DNA of 64,000 nucleotides from Paracoccus denitrificans (GCA_003240735.1 QFNE01000003.1:62001-126000); one strand, 5' to 3'. Counted from the stretch's first letter, positions 48,704 to 57,667 are shown. Notes: generated by a model not told the origin, from the letters alone. Program-made: numbers and translations.

Positions 48704-50551
48704 ATGATCGCGCCCGGTCTCTTGAACCGCGCACGATGGGCTGTCTTGGCGATCGTTCTGGGGGTGGTCACGCTGGTGGGCAGCTTTGCCCTTCACCGGG
48801 CGGCGACCGCGATCTACTTCGATCAGACCGCGGAGCGGGCCGAAAACACGCTTGGGCTTGCGGTGTCGATGCTGCGGGGACAGCTGGACCGGTTTCGTCA
48901 GTTGCCCGAACTGATGGCCCAGCAGCAGAATATCCAGCTCTTCGCTGGTAATCCTGCAGGCCCCGGGCGTCTGGACGCCATGAACGCCTATCTCGCCGAT
49001 GGAGCGAGGCTGCTGGGCGCGTCCGACATCTATATCATCGCGCCCGACGGCACGACGCTTGCCGCGTCGAACTATGGCCGTCCCGACAGCTTCGTGGGCG
49101 AGAACTTTGGCTATCGTCCGTATTTTCAGGATGCCGTTCGGCAGGGGCGCGGCAGCTTTTTCGGCGTGGGCACCACCTCGGGGCTGCGTGGCTATTACTT
49201 TGCGGCCCCGATCATCAACGATACCGGTGTTGCAGGCGTGATTGCGCTGAAGGTCGATCTGGACAGGATCGAAGCCACATGGCTGGCCGAGGATTACGAG
49301 ATACTGGTAACCGACCCAGAAGGTATTGTTTTCATGTCTGCCCGGCCTGAGTGGTTGTTCTCGGCGCTGCGGCCGCTTCATGACGACCGGCTCGCGCGTA
49401 CCAATGAAACCCGCCGCTATGCGGATGCCGAGCTGGTCGAGCTGCCCTTGTCGCTGTCCCAAACCCGTGCCGGGCAACAGCTGACATCCGTGCGACGTGA
49501 CAGCGGACTGCATGAATACCTGACCGTGTCGGAACCGATGTGGGATGCAGGTTGGACGGTCAAGGTCTATGCCGACACCAGCGCCGCGCGACGGCAGGCC
49601 GCAGTGACGGTGGCCGTGATCTGGCTGGCCGTGGGTTTCGCAGTCACCGCACTCCTGCTGTGGAGCCAGCGACGTGCGCGGTTGTCAGAGCGGCTTCGCC
49701 ATCAGCATGAAATCCGTGAAGAACTGCAGCAGCGCGTTGCCGCCCGCACCGCCGATCTGGCGCAGCTGAATGACCGCCTCGCCTCAGAGGTGGCTGAGCG
49801 ACGCCATACGGAAGGTCAGTTGCGCCGAACCCAGAACGAACTGGTGCAGGCGGCGAAGCTTGCGGCGCTGGGCCAGATGTCAGCCGAGCTTTCGCATGAG
49901 TTCAACCAGCCTTTGGCCGCGCTCAGATCGTATCTGGACAGCGCGCAGGTCCTGATCGACCGGGGGCGCGTTCCCGATGCGGCCCGTTATCTGACCCGCA
50001 TCACCGGATTGGCCAACCGGATGTCGTCGATCAGCCAGAACCTGTCCAGCTTTGCCCGCCGCCCGGGAGAGAAGCTCGACGCAATTTCCCCGCAGGCCGT
50101 GATCGACGACGCGCTGGAAATACTGGCGTGGCGCATCCGGGCCGAAGATATCCGCGTCACAACGATTTTGCCTGACGCGCCGGTTTGCGTTCTGGGCGGT
50201 CACGTCCGGCTGCAACAGGTGATCGTCAATCTGCTCTCGAACGCAATGGACGCGATGTCCGAACAGGACCGACGGCTGATCACGCTGACGGTATCTGTGG
50301 AGGGTCAACGGGTGTGCATCGCCATTCAGGACAACGGGCCCGGTGTTCCCGACGCGATTATCGCAAGGATCTTCGACCCCTTCTTTTCGACCAAGGGGAT
50401 CGGTCGAGGTTTGGGACTTGGGCTGTCAATTTCGTTCAACATCGTCAAGGATTTCGGGGGCGAACTGACGGTCAGCAACACGCCCGGACAAGGCGCGTTG
50501 TTCCGTGTCTGGCTGACGCCCGCCACAAAGGAGGCACCGGAACCCGCATGA
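48704..50551 (+). CDS. dctB: DctB-like sensor histidine kinase
   Basis: This is a 615-residue membrane sensor. One helix at about 11-31 and another at 300-320 flank a periplasmic dCACHE domain that has the DctB-type NFGYRPYFQDAVRQGRGSFFGVGTTSGLRGYYFAAPI segment. A coiled coil (330-385) follows, then the H-box QMSAELSHEFNQPLAALRSYLDSA (His398), N-box LQQVIVNLLSNAMDAM, G1 QDNGPGVPD and G2 GLGLGLSISFNIV. Such sensors detect C4-dicarboxylates or related acids. Its stop overlaps the dctD start (ATGA). It probably senses the substrate of the TctCBA transporter downstream. Confidence 0.92.
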   Translation: MIAPGLLNRARWAVLAIVLGVVTLVGSFALHRAATAIYFDQTAERAENTLGLAVSMLRGQLDRFRQLPELMAQQQNIQLFAGNPAGPGRLDAMNAYLADGARLLGASDIYIIAPDGTTLAASNYGRPDSFVGENFGYRPYFQDAVRQGRGSFFGVGTTSGLRGYYFAAPIINDTGVAGVIALKVDLDRIEATWLAEDYEILVTDPEGIVFMSARPEWLFSALRPLHDDRLARTNETRRYADAELVELPLSLSQTRAGQQLTSVRRDSGLHEYLTVSEPMWDAGWTVKVYADTSAARRQAAVTVAVIWLAVGFAVTALLLWSQRRARLSERLRHQHEIREELQQRVAARTADLAQLNDRLASEVAERRHTEGQLRRTQNELVQAAKLAALGQMSAELSHEFNQPLAALRSYLDSAQVLIDRGRVPDAARYLTRITGLANRMSSISQNLSSFARRPGEKLDAISPQAVIDDALEILAWRIRAEDIRVTTILPDAPVCVLGGHVRLQQVIVNLLSNAMDAMSEQDRRLITLTVSVEGQRVCIAIQDNGPGVPDAIIARIFDPFFSTKGIGRGLGLGLSISFNIVKDFGGELTVSNTPGQGALFRVWLTPATKEAPEPA

Positions 50552-51906
50552 CGACACGGCAGATCCTGCTGATCGAGGATGACGACGAACTGCGCGAGGC
50601 GATGAGCCTCGCGTTCGAGCTGGCAGATTTCGACGTGCGAGCGCTTTCGGGCGCGGATGAGGCGCTGCTTCACGTCGGGTTCGGATTCCGGGGGGTGGTG
50701 GTCAGCGATATCAGGATGCCTGGGATCGACGGCATCACCCTGATGAAACGCATCCACGATCTGGACCACGATATTCCCGTCATTCTGGTGACCGGACACG
50801 GCGATGTGCAGCTGGCGGTTCGGGCGATGCGTGATGGTGCATATGATTTCATCGAAAAGCCGTTTGAAAACAGCCATCTTGTCGAAATTGCATCCCGCGC
50901 GTGCGAACATCGCGACTTGGTTCTGGAAAACCGGGTTCTGCGGGCCGCCGCCGGCCACCCGGATGATCTGGAACAGCGACTGATCGGCCGCTCTGCCCCG
51001 ATGATCGAGCTGCGTGAACAGATCAGGGCTGTCGGCCCAACCGAGGCGGATGTGTTGATTCTGGGCGAAACCGGGACCGGCAAGGAAGTCGTCGCCCGGG
51101 CGCTGCATGACCTGTCGCCCCGCAAAGACAAGCCCTTTGTCGCCATCAACTGCGCGGCCTTGCCCTCGATCATGATCGAAAGCGAATTGTTCGGACACGA
51201 GGCCGGGGCGTTTCCCGGCGCGATGCGGGCCCGATTCGGCAAGTTCGAGCTGGCGCGAGGTGGCACGATCCTTCTGGACGAAATTGGCGCCATGCCGATC
51301 GAGGTGCAGGCCAAACTGCTGCGGGTCATTCAGGAACGCGCCACGACCCGACTGGGCGCCAATGACCCATACCCCCTTGATGTCCGCTTTATCGCGACAA
51401 GCAAGGAACATCTGGACCAAGAAGTCGCTGAAGGGCGATTCCGGTCCGATCTTCTCTATCGGTTGAATGTCATCACACTGCGGATGCCGTCCCTTGCCGA
51501 ACGGCGGGAAGACATTCCCCTGCTGTTTCTGAAGCTGGTCGGCGAGGCGGGGCTGCGGTATCGCCGCGATCCGGTTCAGGTGCCGGCGCATGTCCTGTCG
51601 TCCATCATCGACCGTGACTGGCCCGGCAATGTCCGCGAACTGCGTAACGCAGCCGACCGCTTTGGCTTGAACCTTGGCTTGGGGTTCGACACGTCCCAAG
51701 CGGAAGCCGGACCCGAACCCGGTTTGTTGTCTGACCGTATGGCCGCGTTCGAAAAGACCACGTTGATCAATATGCTGGCGGTGCATGGAGGCAACCTCAA
51801 GTCGGTCTATGAGGCGCTGGGACTGTCGCGAAAGGCGCTCTACCTCAAGATCAGACGCCACGGACTGGACCGCCGGGGCTTTGCGCCAGACGACGAGGAT
51901 GAGTGA
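50548..51906 (+). CDS. dctD: DctD-like response regulator with AAA+ domain and GAFPGA loop
   Basis: This is a 452-residue regulator with a receiver domain (Asp54 phosphosite in VVSDIRMPGIDG, Lys104 in IEKPFE), an AAA+ sigma54-activator domain (Walker A GETGTGKE at 173-180, Walker B ILLDEIG at 241-247) and a C-terminal Fis-type HTH (VYEALGLSRKALYLKIRRHGL). The L1 loop that touches sigma54 reads GAFPGA at 220-225 rather than GAFTGA; the central Thr contacts sigma54 in studied activators. It may therefore work differently. The receiver domain is otherwise intact. It is translationally coupled to the sensor gene. Confidence 0.92.
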   Translation: MTTRQILLIEDDDELREAMSLAFELADFDVRALSGADEALLHVGFGFRGVVVSDIRMPGIDGITLMKRIHDLDHDIPVILVTGHGDVQLAVRAMRDGAYDFIEKPFENSHLVEIASRACEHRDLVLENRVLRAAAGHPDDLEQRLIGRSAPMIELREQIRAVGPTEADVLILGETGTGKEVVARALHDLSPRKDKPFVAINCAALPSIMIESELFGHEAGAFPGAMRARFGKFELARGGTILLDEIGAMPIEVQAKLLRVIQERATTRLGANDPYPLDVRFIATSKEHLDQEVAEGRFRSDLLYRLNVITLRMPSLAERREDIPLLFLKLVGEAGLRYRRDPVQVPAHVLSSIIDRDWPGNVRELRNAADRFGLNLGLGFDTSQAEAGPEPGLLSDRMAAFEKTTLINMLAVHGGNLKSVYEALGLSRKALYLKIRRHGLDRRGFAPDDEDE

Positions 51907-52151
51907 TCTGGACTCAGTGCCGCGCACTTACGCGCACCCTCCAAGGTACCGGTTGGGACGATCTAACGTCGGTGTGTACTGTGATACCCACGTTTGACAC
52001 CGGGTGGGTCCCAACTGACCCGTCCGCACGGCCGCATCGTCGATTTCGTCATCGCAGTCGACATCGACGATTGCCGCAGGCACGGATCATCACCCTGATG
52101 AGCGGATGGCTTGGAGGAGCCACGCCAGACATCCCCGAGGAGGACCGATCC
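51907..52151. promoter_or_regulatory. 245-bp region before tctC with nested inverted repeats
   Basis: TTGGGAC (51953-51959) and GTCCCAA (52008-52014) enclose a second inverted repeat CGGTGT (51970-51975)/ACACCG (51997-52002). A third, ATCGTCGAT (52036-52044)/ATCGACGAT (52063-52071), follows. Such nested symmetry is typical of upstream sites for dimeric response regulators. I looked for a -24/-12 sigma54 promoter (TGGCAC-N5-TTGC) and found only weak partial matches (GGCACG at 52079), so a sigma54 promoter is not supported. Confidence 0.5.
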
Positions 52152-53126
52152 ATGCAAAAGACCGTCATCATCGCCGCCACCGCTGCAGCGGCCACCGCCT
52201 TTGCCGCCCCCGCGTTTGCCAATTACCCGACCCAGCCCATCACCGTCGTCGTCCCGTTTGCCGCCGGTGGGCCCACGGATACTGTCGCCCGCCTTGTCGC
52301 GCGGTCGATGTCTGACGATCTTGGCCAGCAGATCGTCATCGAAAATGTCGGCGGTGCAGGTGGCACCCTGGGGGCCGCGCGGGTCGCGAAGGCCAAGAAC
52401 GACGGCTATACGCTGCTGCTGTACCATATCGGTATGGCAACCTCGCCTTCGCTTTATCCCAAGCTGCCATTCGATCCGGCAACGGATTTTGAGCATGTGG
52501 GTCTGGTGACCGAGGTTCCCATGGTCATCACGGCCCGGCCAAATCTGGAACATGATACGTTGGCCGACGTGATCGCCTGGGCCAAGGCGGAAGGCGAAGG
52601 CGTCCTTTACGCCAACGCGGGCATCGGCGCGGCCAGCCATCTGTGCGGGCTGATGTTCATGGATGCGTTGCAGACCAAGATGACCACGATCCCATATCAG
52701 GGAACCGGCCCTGCTCTGACCGATCTGGTTGGCGGGCAGGTCGATCTGATGTGCGACCAGACGACGAACACCGCCAATCAGATCCGTCAGGGCGCGATCA
52801 AGGCCTATGCCGTCACGGTGCCCGAGCGTCTGGACAGCCTGCCCGATCTGCCCACCACCAGCGAGGCCGGGTTGAACGACTTCGGGGTTTCCATCTGGCA
52901 CGGCCTTCACGCCCCCGCCGGGACCGACCCCGAGATCGTGGCGCGTCTGTCAAAAGCCCTGCAAACGGCATTGGTTGACGAAACGGTCGTCGCCCGGTTT
53001 GCCGATCTGGGGACCGTCCCCTCACCCACCGAGGATGCGACCCCCGCCGCCCTGAAGGCAAAGGTCGAAAGCGAGATCGCGTTGTGGAGCCCCATCCTGT
53101 CGGCCGCGAGCGAGTTCGACGGCTGA
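52152..53126 (+). CDS. tctC: Tripartite tricarboxylate transporter substrate-binding protein TctC (Bug family)
   Basis: This is a 324-residue Bug-family periplasmic receptor with signal peptide MQKTVIIAATAAAATAFAAPAFA. Characteristic loops are YPTQPITVVVPFAAGGPTDTVARLVARSMSDDLGQQIVIENVGGAGGTLGAARVAKAKNDGYTLLLYHIG and, later, GQVDLMCDQTTNTANQIRQGAIKAYAVTVPERLDSLPDLPTTSEAG. The usual glycine-rich carboxylate-binding loops are intact. A strong GAGGAGGA ribosome site precedes the ATG. It delivers substrate to TctA/TctB encoded next. A large hairpin separates it from tctB. Confidence 0.93.
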   Translation: MQKTVIIAATAAAATAFAAPAFANYPTQPITVVVPFAAGGPTDTVARLVARSMSDDLGQQIVIENVGGAGGTLGAARVAKAKNDGYTLLLYHIGMATSPSLYPKLPFDPATDFEHVGLVTEVPMVITARPNLEHDTLADVIAWAKAEGEGVLYANAGIGAASHLCGLMFMDALQTKMTTIPYQGTGPALTDLVGGQVDLMCDQTTNTANQIRQGAIKAYAVTVPERLDSLPDLPTTSEAGLNDFGVSIWHGLHAPAGTDPEIVARLSKALQTALVDETVVARFADLGTVPSPTEDATPAALKAKVESEIALWSPILSAASEFDG

Positions 53127-53176
53127 GGACCGCTTGCCGCAAATGGCCCCTGGGGGTCGATTTCATTCCAACATGA

Positions 53177-53199
53177 TCCCGGATCGGACAGATCCGGGA
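53177..53199 (+). terminator. Hairpin between tctC and tctB
   Basis: TCCCGGATC pairs with GATCCGGGA around a 5-base loop (GGACA). The 3' arm runs directly into the GGGAGGAAAGG ribosome site of tctB. It may lower tctB/tctA translation or partly terminate, and protect the tctC message, giving more binding protein. Confidence 0.65.
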
Positions 53200-53215
53200 G
53201 GAAAGGACACGGGCC

Positions 53216-53665
53216 ATGTTGTCACGTGACTATACCGACATCGTCGGGGGCGCAGTGCTGACCGTCGTTGGCCTGAGCTTTTCGGGATACGCCTTTGCCA
53301 ATTACGACCTGGGCACGATCAGCCGCATGGGTCCCGGCATGTTCCCCATGTTCATGGGGCTGATCCTGGCGGCCTTTGGATTGATGCAGATGATCCCGGC
53401 TTTTTTCCGACAGGGCCGGATGCCCGAAATTCGGATCTGGTCGCCGTTGTTCGTGTTGGCCAGCGTAGGCGCGTTTGCCGCCATGATCCGACCGTTCGGA
53501 CTGATCCCCTCGATCATCGTTCTGGTCACGATCGCATCCTGCGCCGAGCTGAAGCTGCATCCGCGCAGCCTTTTTGCGCTGATCCTGACGCTGTGTGTGA
53601 TGTCGTGGCTGATCTTCGACGTCGGTCTGGGGGTCCCCCTGGCCATGGCGCGCTGGCCGTTCTGA
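53216..53665 (+). CDS. tctB: Tripartite tricarboxylate transporter small permease TctB
   Basis: This is a 149-residue membrane protein with four helices. It has the short N-terminal region and helix pattern of the family (VGGAVLTVVGLSFSGYAFANYDLGTISRMGPGMFPMFMGLILAAFGLMQMIPAF). The sequence is weakly conserved in the family, but the position between tctC and tctA is diagnostic. GGGAGGAAAGG gives a strong ribosome site. Confidence 0.9.
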   Translation: MLSRDYTDIVGGAVLTVVGLSFSGYAFANYDLGTISRMGPGMFPMFMGLILAAFGLMQMIPAFFRQGRMPEIRIWSPLFVLASVGAFAAMIRPFGLIPSIIVLVTIASCAELKLHPRSLFALILTLCVMSWLIFDVGLGVPLAMARWPF

Positions 53666-53675
53666 GGATATCACC

Positions 53676-55202
53676 ATGGACATTCTGACAAACATCGGGC
53701 TGGGGCTGGACACCGCGCTTAGCTTCAACAACCTGCTTTATTGTTTCATCGGGGTTCTGCTGGGCACGCTGGTCGGGGTCATTCCGGGCATCGGCCATCT
53801 GGCGGCAATGTCGCTTCTATTTCCGCTGACGTTCTATCTGGATCCCACAACGGCGCTGATCATGTTGGCCGGGATCTGGTACGGGTCCAGCTATGGCGGC
53901 AACACAGCCTCGATCCTGCTGAACATCCCAGGGTCCCCGGCGAACGCGGTGACCTGTCTGGACGGCTATCCCATGGCGCGGCAAGGTCGCGGCGGTGTGG
54001 CGCTTTTGATGACCACGCTGGCCTCCTTCACCGGCGGCTCGATCGGGATCATTCTGCTGATGGCGTTCGCCCCGGTGATTGCCAGCTATGCCCTGCAATT
54101 CTCCTCGGCCGAGTATTTTTCGCTTATGGTGCTGGGGCTTGTCGCGGCGTCGACAATTTCGGACGGATCAGCGGTCAAAGGCCTGTCCATGGTGGTGCTG
54201 GGGATCATGTTCGGCACCGTCGGCTCGGATATCTATACCGGCGCGCCAAGGTTCTCGTTCGGCCAGTTGGAGCTGATGGAGGCGATCAATCTGGTTGCTC
54301 TGGCGATGGGGATTTTCGGGGTCGCCGAAATCATCGCATCTGTGCGCCGGATCAAGGCCGGCGACATCGACCCGGAAAGCGTCAGGATGCGGGCGATGAA
54401 GCCGACGCGTCAGGATATGCGGCGGTCATGGGGGGCAATGCTGCGTGGATCATCGATCGGGGCGTTCTTCGGCACGCTGCCCGGGACAGGTCCCTCGGTC
54501 GCTGCGTTCATGTCCTATGCTGTCGAAAAGAAGGTCTCTAAGAACCCCGAGGAGTTCGGCAAAGGTCGGATCGAGGGGATCATGGCGCCCGAATCTGCCA
54601 ACAATTCGGCCGATCAGACCTCTTTCATCCCGACGCTAAGCCTGGGCATCCCGGGCAGCCCGACGATGGCGCTGATGCTGGGCGCATTGCTGATCCACGG
54701 CATCAACCCTGGCCCGGGTCTGGTGACAGAACAACCGCAGCTTTTCTGGGGCCTGATCATGAGCTTCTGGATCGGCAACCTGATGCTGGTCATCCTGAAC
54801 GTGCCGCTGATCGGGGTGTGGGTACGGATGCTGATGATTCCCTATCATCTGCTGTATCCAGCAGTCCTGATGTTCATCTGTATCGGCACCTATACCGTCA
54901 ACAACTCGGCGTTCGACGTATGGCTGGTGCTGTTCTTCGGCATCCTCGGTTATCTGATGCGCATCTTCAGCTGGCCTGCGGCGCCCCTGTTGTTGGGCTT
55001 CGTGCTGGGCCCGCTGATGGAAGAGCATTTTCGACGCGCCATGCTGATGTCACGGGGCAGCTTTTCGACGTTCATCGACAGACCGATTTCTGCGGTCGTT
55101 CTGGGGATCACCGCCGCATTGCTGGTCTGGACGGTATATTCGGCCTTACGACGCAAAAAGCGGCCGGGGCTGGTCCCCCAAGCAACGCCCCCGGCGCAAT
55201 AG
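53676..55202 (+). CDS. tctA: Tripartite tricarboxylate transporter large permease TctA
   Basis: This is a 508-residue membrane protein with about 12 helices and the family motifs VGVIPGIGHLAAMSLLFPLTFYLDPTTALIMLAGIWYGSSYGGNTASILLNIPGSPANAVTCLDGYPMARQGRGG in the first half, and SWGAMLRGSSIGAFFGTLPGTGPSVAAFMSYAVEKK and FIPTLSLGIPGSPTMALMLGAL in the second. It transports tri- or dicarboxylates with a cation. It is the last gene of tctCBA and ends before a bidirectional terminator facing lhgO. Confidence 0.94.
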   Translation: MDILTNIGLGLDTALSFNNLLYCFIGVLLGTLVGVIPGIGHLAAMSLLFPLTFYLDPTTALIMLAGIWYGSSYGGNTASILLNIPGSPANAVTCLDGYPMARQGRGGVALLMTTLASFTGGSIGIILLMAFAPVIASYALQFSSAEYFSLMVLGLVAASTISDGSAVKGLSMVVLGIMFGTVGSDIYTGAPRFSFGQLELMEAINLVALAMGIFGVAEIIASVRRIKAGDIDPESVRMRAMKPTRQDMRRSWGAMLRGSSIGAFFGTLPGTGPSVAAFMSYAVEKKVSKNPEEFGKGRIEGIMAPESANNSADQTSFIPTLSLGIPGSPTMALMLGALLIHGINPGPGLVTEQPQLFWGLIMSFWIGNLMLVILNVPLIGVWVRMLMIPYHLLYPAVLMFICIGTYTVNNSAFDVWLVLFFGILGYLMRIFSWPAAPLLLGFVLGPLMEEHFRRAMLMSRGSFSTFIDRPISAVVLGITAALLVWTVYSALRRKKRPGLVPQATPPAQ

Positions 55203-55214
55203 GTCCATCAAACG

Positions 55215-55238
55215 AAGGGGGGACATGCGCCCCCCTTT
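55215..55238. terminator. Bidirectional terminator between tctA and lhgO
   Basis: AAGGGGGG and CCCCCCTT form an 8-bp stem around a 7-base loop, followed by TTCT on the plus strand and by TT on the minus strand. It separates the convergent tctA and lhgO genes. Confidence 0.85.
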
Positions 55239-55248
55239 CTACAACGAC

Positions 55249-56496
55249 TTATCTCCCAATGGGGCTAAGGTCACTTTGCCTGCAGGACGAGGTTTCCCGC
55301 ATCTTCAGCACATCACGCACGATGTATTCCGCAATTGCCATGGACGACGTGGCGCCCGGGGATGGCGCGTTGCGGATATGGGTCACGCGGCCTTTGGTAC
55401 GGATGACGAAGTCATCGACCAAACGGCCGTCGCGGGTCATCGCTTGCGCGCGGATGCCCCTGACAGCCGGTGTGACAGACACCGTGGACAGGGACGGCAC
55501 GTATCTCGCGGCCTCGCGCACAAAGGTGCCTTTGCTGACGACGGTTCGCATTTCGCGTGCTGTAACCGCCATGTTTCGTGCCGCGAATTTCCAGAATCCC
55601 GGGTACAGGCCGAAGTTCGCCGCGTCCCGCAGCGAGAACCTGCGCCCGGAGTAGTTCTCTCGACCGATCGAAATGAAAGCGTTCGGCCCGATTGTCATTT
55701 CCCCGTCGATGCGCTTGGTGAAGTGAACGCCCAGAAACGGGTAGTTCGGGTCTGGAACCGGATAGATCAGTCCTTTGACGTGATTTCGGAAGGCCGGATC
55801 AACGACGTAGTACTGACCGAAGAACGGCACGATCCGCGGGTCGTCCTCATCCCCCGACGCCTGGGCCAGACGGTCCGATTGCAGACCGGCACAGGCGATG
55901 ACGCGGTCGAAAGGTTTTTCGTCGATCGGGCCGTCTGCGCCTTCGACCCAGACCCCCTCCGCTTTCTCGCTCAGGCGGGCGACCGGGCTCGACAGACGCA
56001 GGGTTGCGCCCCAACCTTGGATCTCGGTCGCGATCCGGGCGGCGATTGCGCCATAGCTCACGATGGCCGTGTGTGGGGAATAAAGCGCGCGGATGCCGAC
56101 GCCGTTCGGTTCGATCTCGCGTAGTTCGTCCGGACCGATCATGCGAACACCGGGCACACCGTTCGCCACCGATTTCCGATAGATCGCGTCCAGCCGGGGC
56201 AGTTCGTCTTCGCTTAGCGCCACGACGACCTTGCCGCATTCGTCGAAGGGCAGACCCTGTTCGGCGCAATAGTCACGGATGAGGCTGGCGCCCCGGGTAC
56301 AAAGACGCGCCTTCAATCCACCCGGTTCATAATAAAGCCCCGCGTGCACCACCCCGGAATTATGGCTGGATTGATGCGCGGCAATCATCGCCTCTTTTTC
56401 GAAGATGGTGATCTTCGCGTCGGGCGCGTCCATCATGATCTGTCTTGCCAAAGCGAGGCCGTTGATTCCTGCCCCAATGACTGCAATGCGTTGCAC
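55249..56496 (-). CDS. lhgO: L-2-hydroxyglutarate oxidase
   Basis: This is a 415-residue FAD-dependent oxidase/dehydrogenase converting L-2-hydroxyglutarate to 2-oxoglutarate. The FAD loop IAVIGAGINGLALARQI starts the protein, and the family signature HQSSHNSGVVHAGLYYEPGGLKARLCTRG follows. Later motifs are PVPDPNYPFLGVHFTKRIDGEMTIGPNA and the C-terminal GDEDD-like (DDFVIRTKGRVTHIRNAPSPGATSSMAIAEYI). The start codon is GTG at 56496 with a GGTAGG ribosome site. It is beside a DctBD-controlled TctCBA transporter, which might import its substrate. A CsiD glutarate hydroxylase gene is absent from this window. Confidence 0.92.
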   Translation of the reverse strand: MQRIAVIGAGINGLALARQIMMDAPDAKITIFEKEAMIAAHQSSHNSGVVHAGLYYEPGGLKARLCTRGASLIRDYCAEQGLPFDECGKVVVALSEDELPRLDAIYRKSVANGVPGVRMIGPDELREIEPNGVGIRALYSPHTAIVSYGAIAARIATEIQGWGATLRLSSPVARLSEKAEGVWVEGADGPIDEKPFDRVIACAGLQSDRLAQASGDEDDPRIVPFFGQYYVVDPAFRNHVKGLIYPVPDPNYPFLGVHFTKRIDGEMTIGPNAFISIGRENYSGRRFSLRDAANFGLYPGFWKFAARNMAVTAREMRTVVSKGTFVREAARYVPSLSTVSVTPAVRGIRAQAMTRDGRLVDDFVIRTKGRVTHIRNAPSPGATSSMAIAEYIVRDVLKMRETSSCRQSDLSPIGR

Positions 56497-56690
56497 GACA
56501 ACCTACCCCCCCAAATTCTGTCGGTGCTGATCATCGCGTCTCTGGCGTCGATATCAACCGCTTGCGAATGCAATGGATCGCCCGGACGGAATGGTGATCC
56601 AACACAGTCCATTTCGTGATCAAAAAACTCTCCCTTAGCGGGCATTGTTCGTTAGGCTCGGCCGGTATCGTTTATTTGGGAGGAGACACG

Positions 56691-57659
56691 ATGGCAGCGG
56701 TAATCACACGACGACTGGCCCTGGGAATGGCTTTGGCCGTGGGACTGGCCGGAGGGGCCATGGCCGCATATCCCGAGCGTCCGGTGACCATGGTCATTCC
56801 GTTCGCAGCGGGGGGCTCGACTGATGTCGTCGGCCGGATCGTCGCAGAAAAGATGAGCCACAGTCTGGGCCAACAGGTCATCGTGCAGAATGTCGGCGGC
56901 GCTGGCGGCAGTCTGGGCGGTCAGCAGGTCGCGCGTGCAGAACCTGATGGCTATACGATCCTGATGGGTACGATCTCGACCCACACGTTGAACCCGCTGA
57001 TCCTGAAACGAAGCCCCTATGACCCGGTCAAGGATTTTGCGCCGATCTCTTTGTTGGTGATGGTGCCGAACGTGCTGGCGGTGAACCCGCAACTGCCGGT
57101 CAATACCGTGCAGGAACTGATCGATCTGGCCAAGTCAGATCCCGCGCTGTCCTATGCTTCGGCGGGGAACGGCACGCCACTGCATCTGTCGGGTGAGTTG
57201 TTCAACTGGATGGCCAAGACGGATTTGGCGCATATCCCCTACAAAGGGTCTGGGCCTGCCTTGACCGATGTTCTGGGCAATCAGGTGCCGATCATCTTCG
57301 ATAACCTTCCATCAGCCAGCGGGTATATCCGTAGCGGTCAGTTGCGCGCGCTGGGCGTCACGACCCGTGAACGCGTCCCGTCGTTCCCCGACGTCCCAAC
57401 CATCGCCGAAACGCTTCCCGGATATGAGACGTACAGCTGGAACGCGCTGTTCGCCCCCGCAGGCACACCGCCCGAAGTGGTGGCCCGGCTGAACTCTGCC
57501 GCGATCGAAGCCATGAAGGATCCCGCGGTGATCCAACGGATGGCGGATTTTTCCGCCGACATCGTCGCGTCCACGCCCGAGGTGTTGGAAGCCCACGTCA
57601 AATCCGAGATGGAAAAGTGGCAGCCCATTGTTGCCGAGGCGGACGTATCGATGGATTGA
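56691..57659 (+). CDS. Orphan tripartite transporter substrate-binding protein (Bug/TctC family)
   Basis: This is a 322-residue Bug-family receptor with signal peptide MAAVITRRLALGMALAVGLAGGAMA (ATG 56691, strong GGGAGGAG ribosome site). It has YPERPVTMVIPFAAGGSTDVVGRIVAEKMSHSLGQQVIVQNVGGAGGSLGGQQVARAEPDGYTILMGT and SGPALTDVLGNQVPIIFDNLPSASGYIRSGQLRALGVTTRERVPSFPDVPTIAETLPGYE. No TctA/TctB pair follows, so it may use TctAB encoded by the previous operon or act elsewhere. It is divergent from lhgO with 194 bp between starts. The genes on the other side (ssuB) are convergent. Confidence 0.9.
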   Translation: MAAVITRRLALGMALAVGLAGGAMAAYPERPVTMVIPFAAGGSTDVVGRIVAEKMSHSLGQQVIVQNVGGAGGSLGGQQVARAEPDGYTILMGTISTHTLNPLILKRSPYDPVKDFAPISLLVMVPNVLAVNPQLPVNTVQELIDLAKSDPALSYASAGNGTPLHLSGELFNWMAKTDLAHIPYKGSGPALTDVLGNQVPIIFDNLPSASGYIRSGQLRALGVTTRERVPSFPDVPTIAETLPGYETYSWNALFAPAGTPPEVVARLNSAAIEAMKDPAVIQRMADFSADIVASTPEVLEAHVKSEMEKWQPIVAEADVSMD

Positions 57660-57667
57660 TCGCCGAG

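Noticed and set aside
52079..52120. Possible sigma54 promoter before tctC (GGCACG at 52079; TGGC...GC near 52108)
   Set aside because: Neither has both a -24 GG and -12 GC element at the required spacing.
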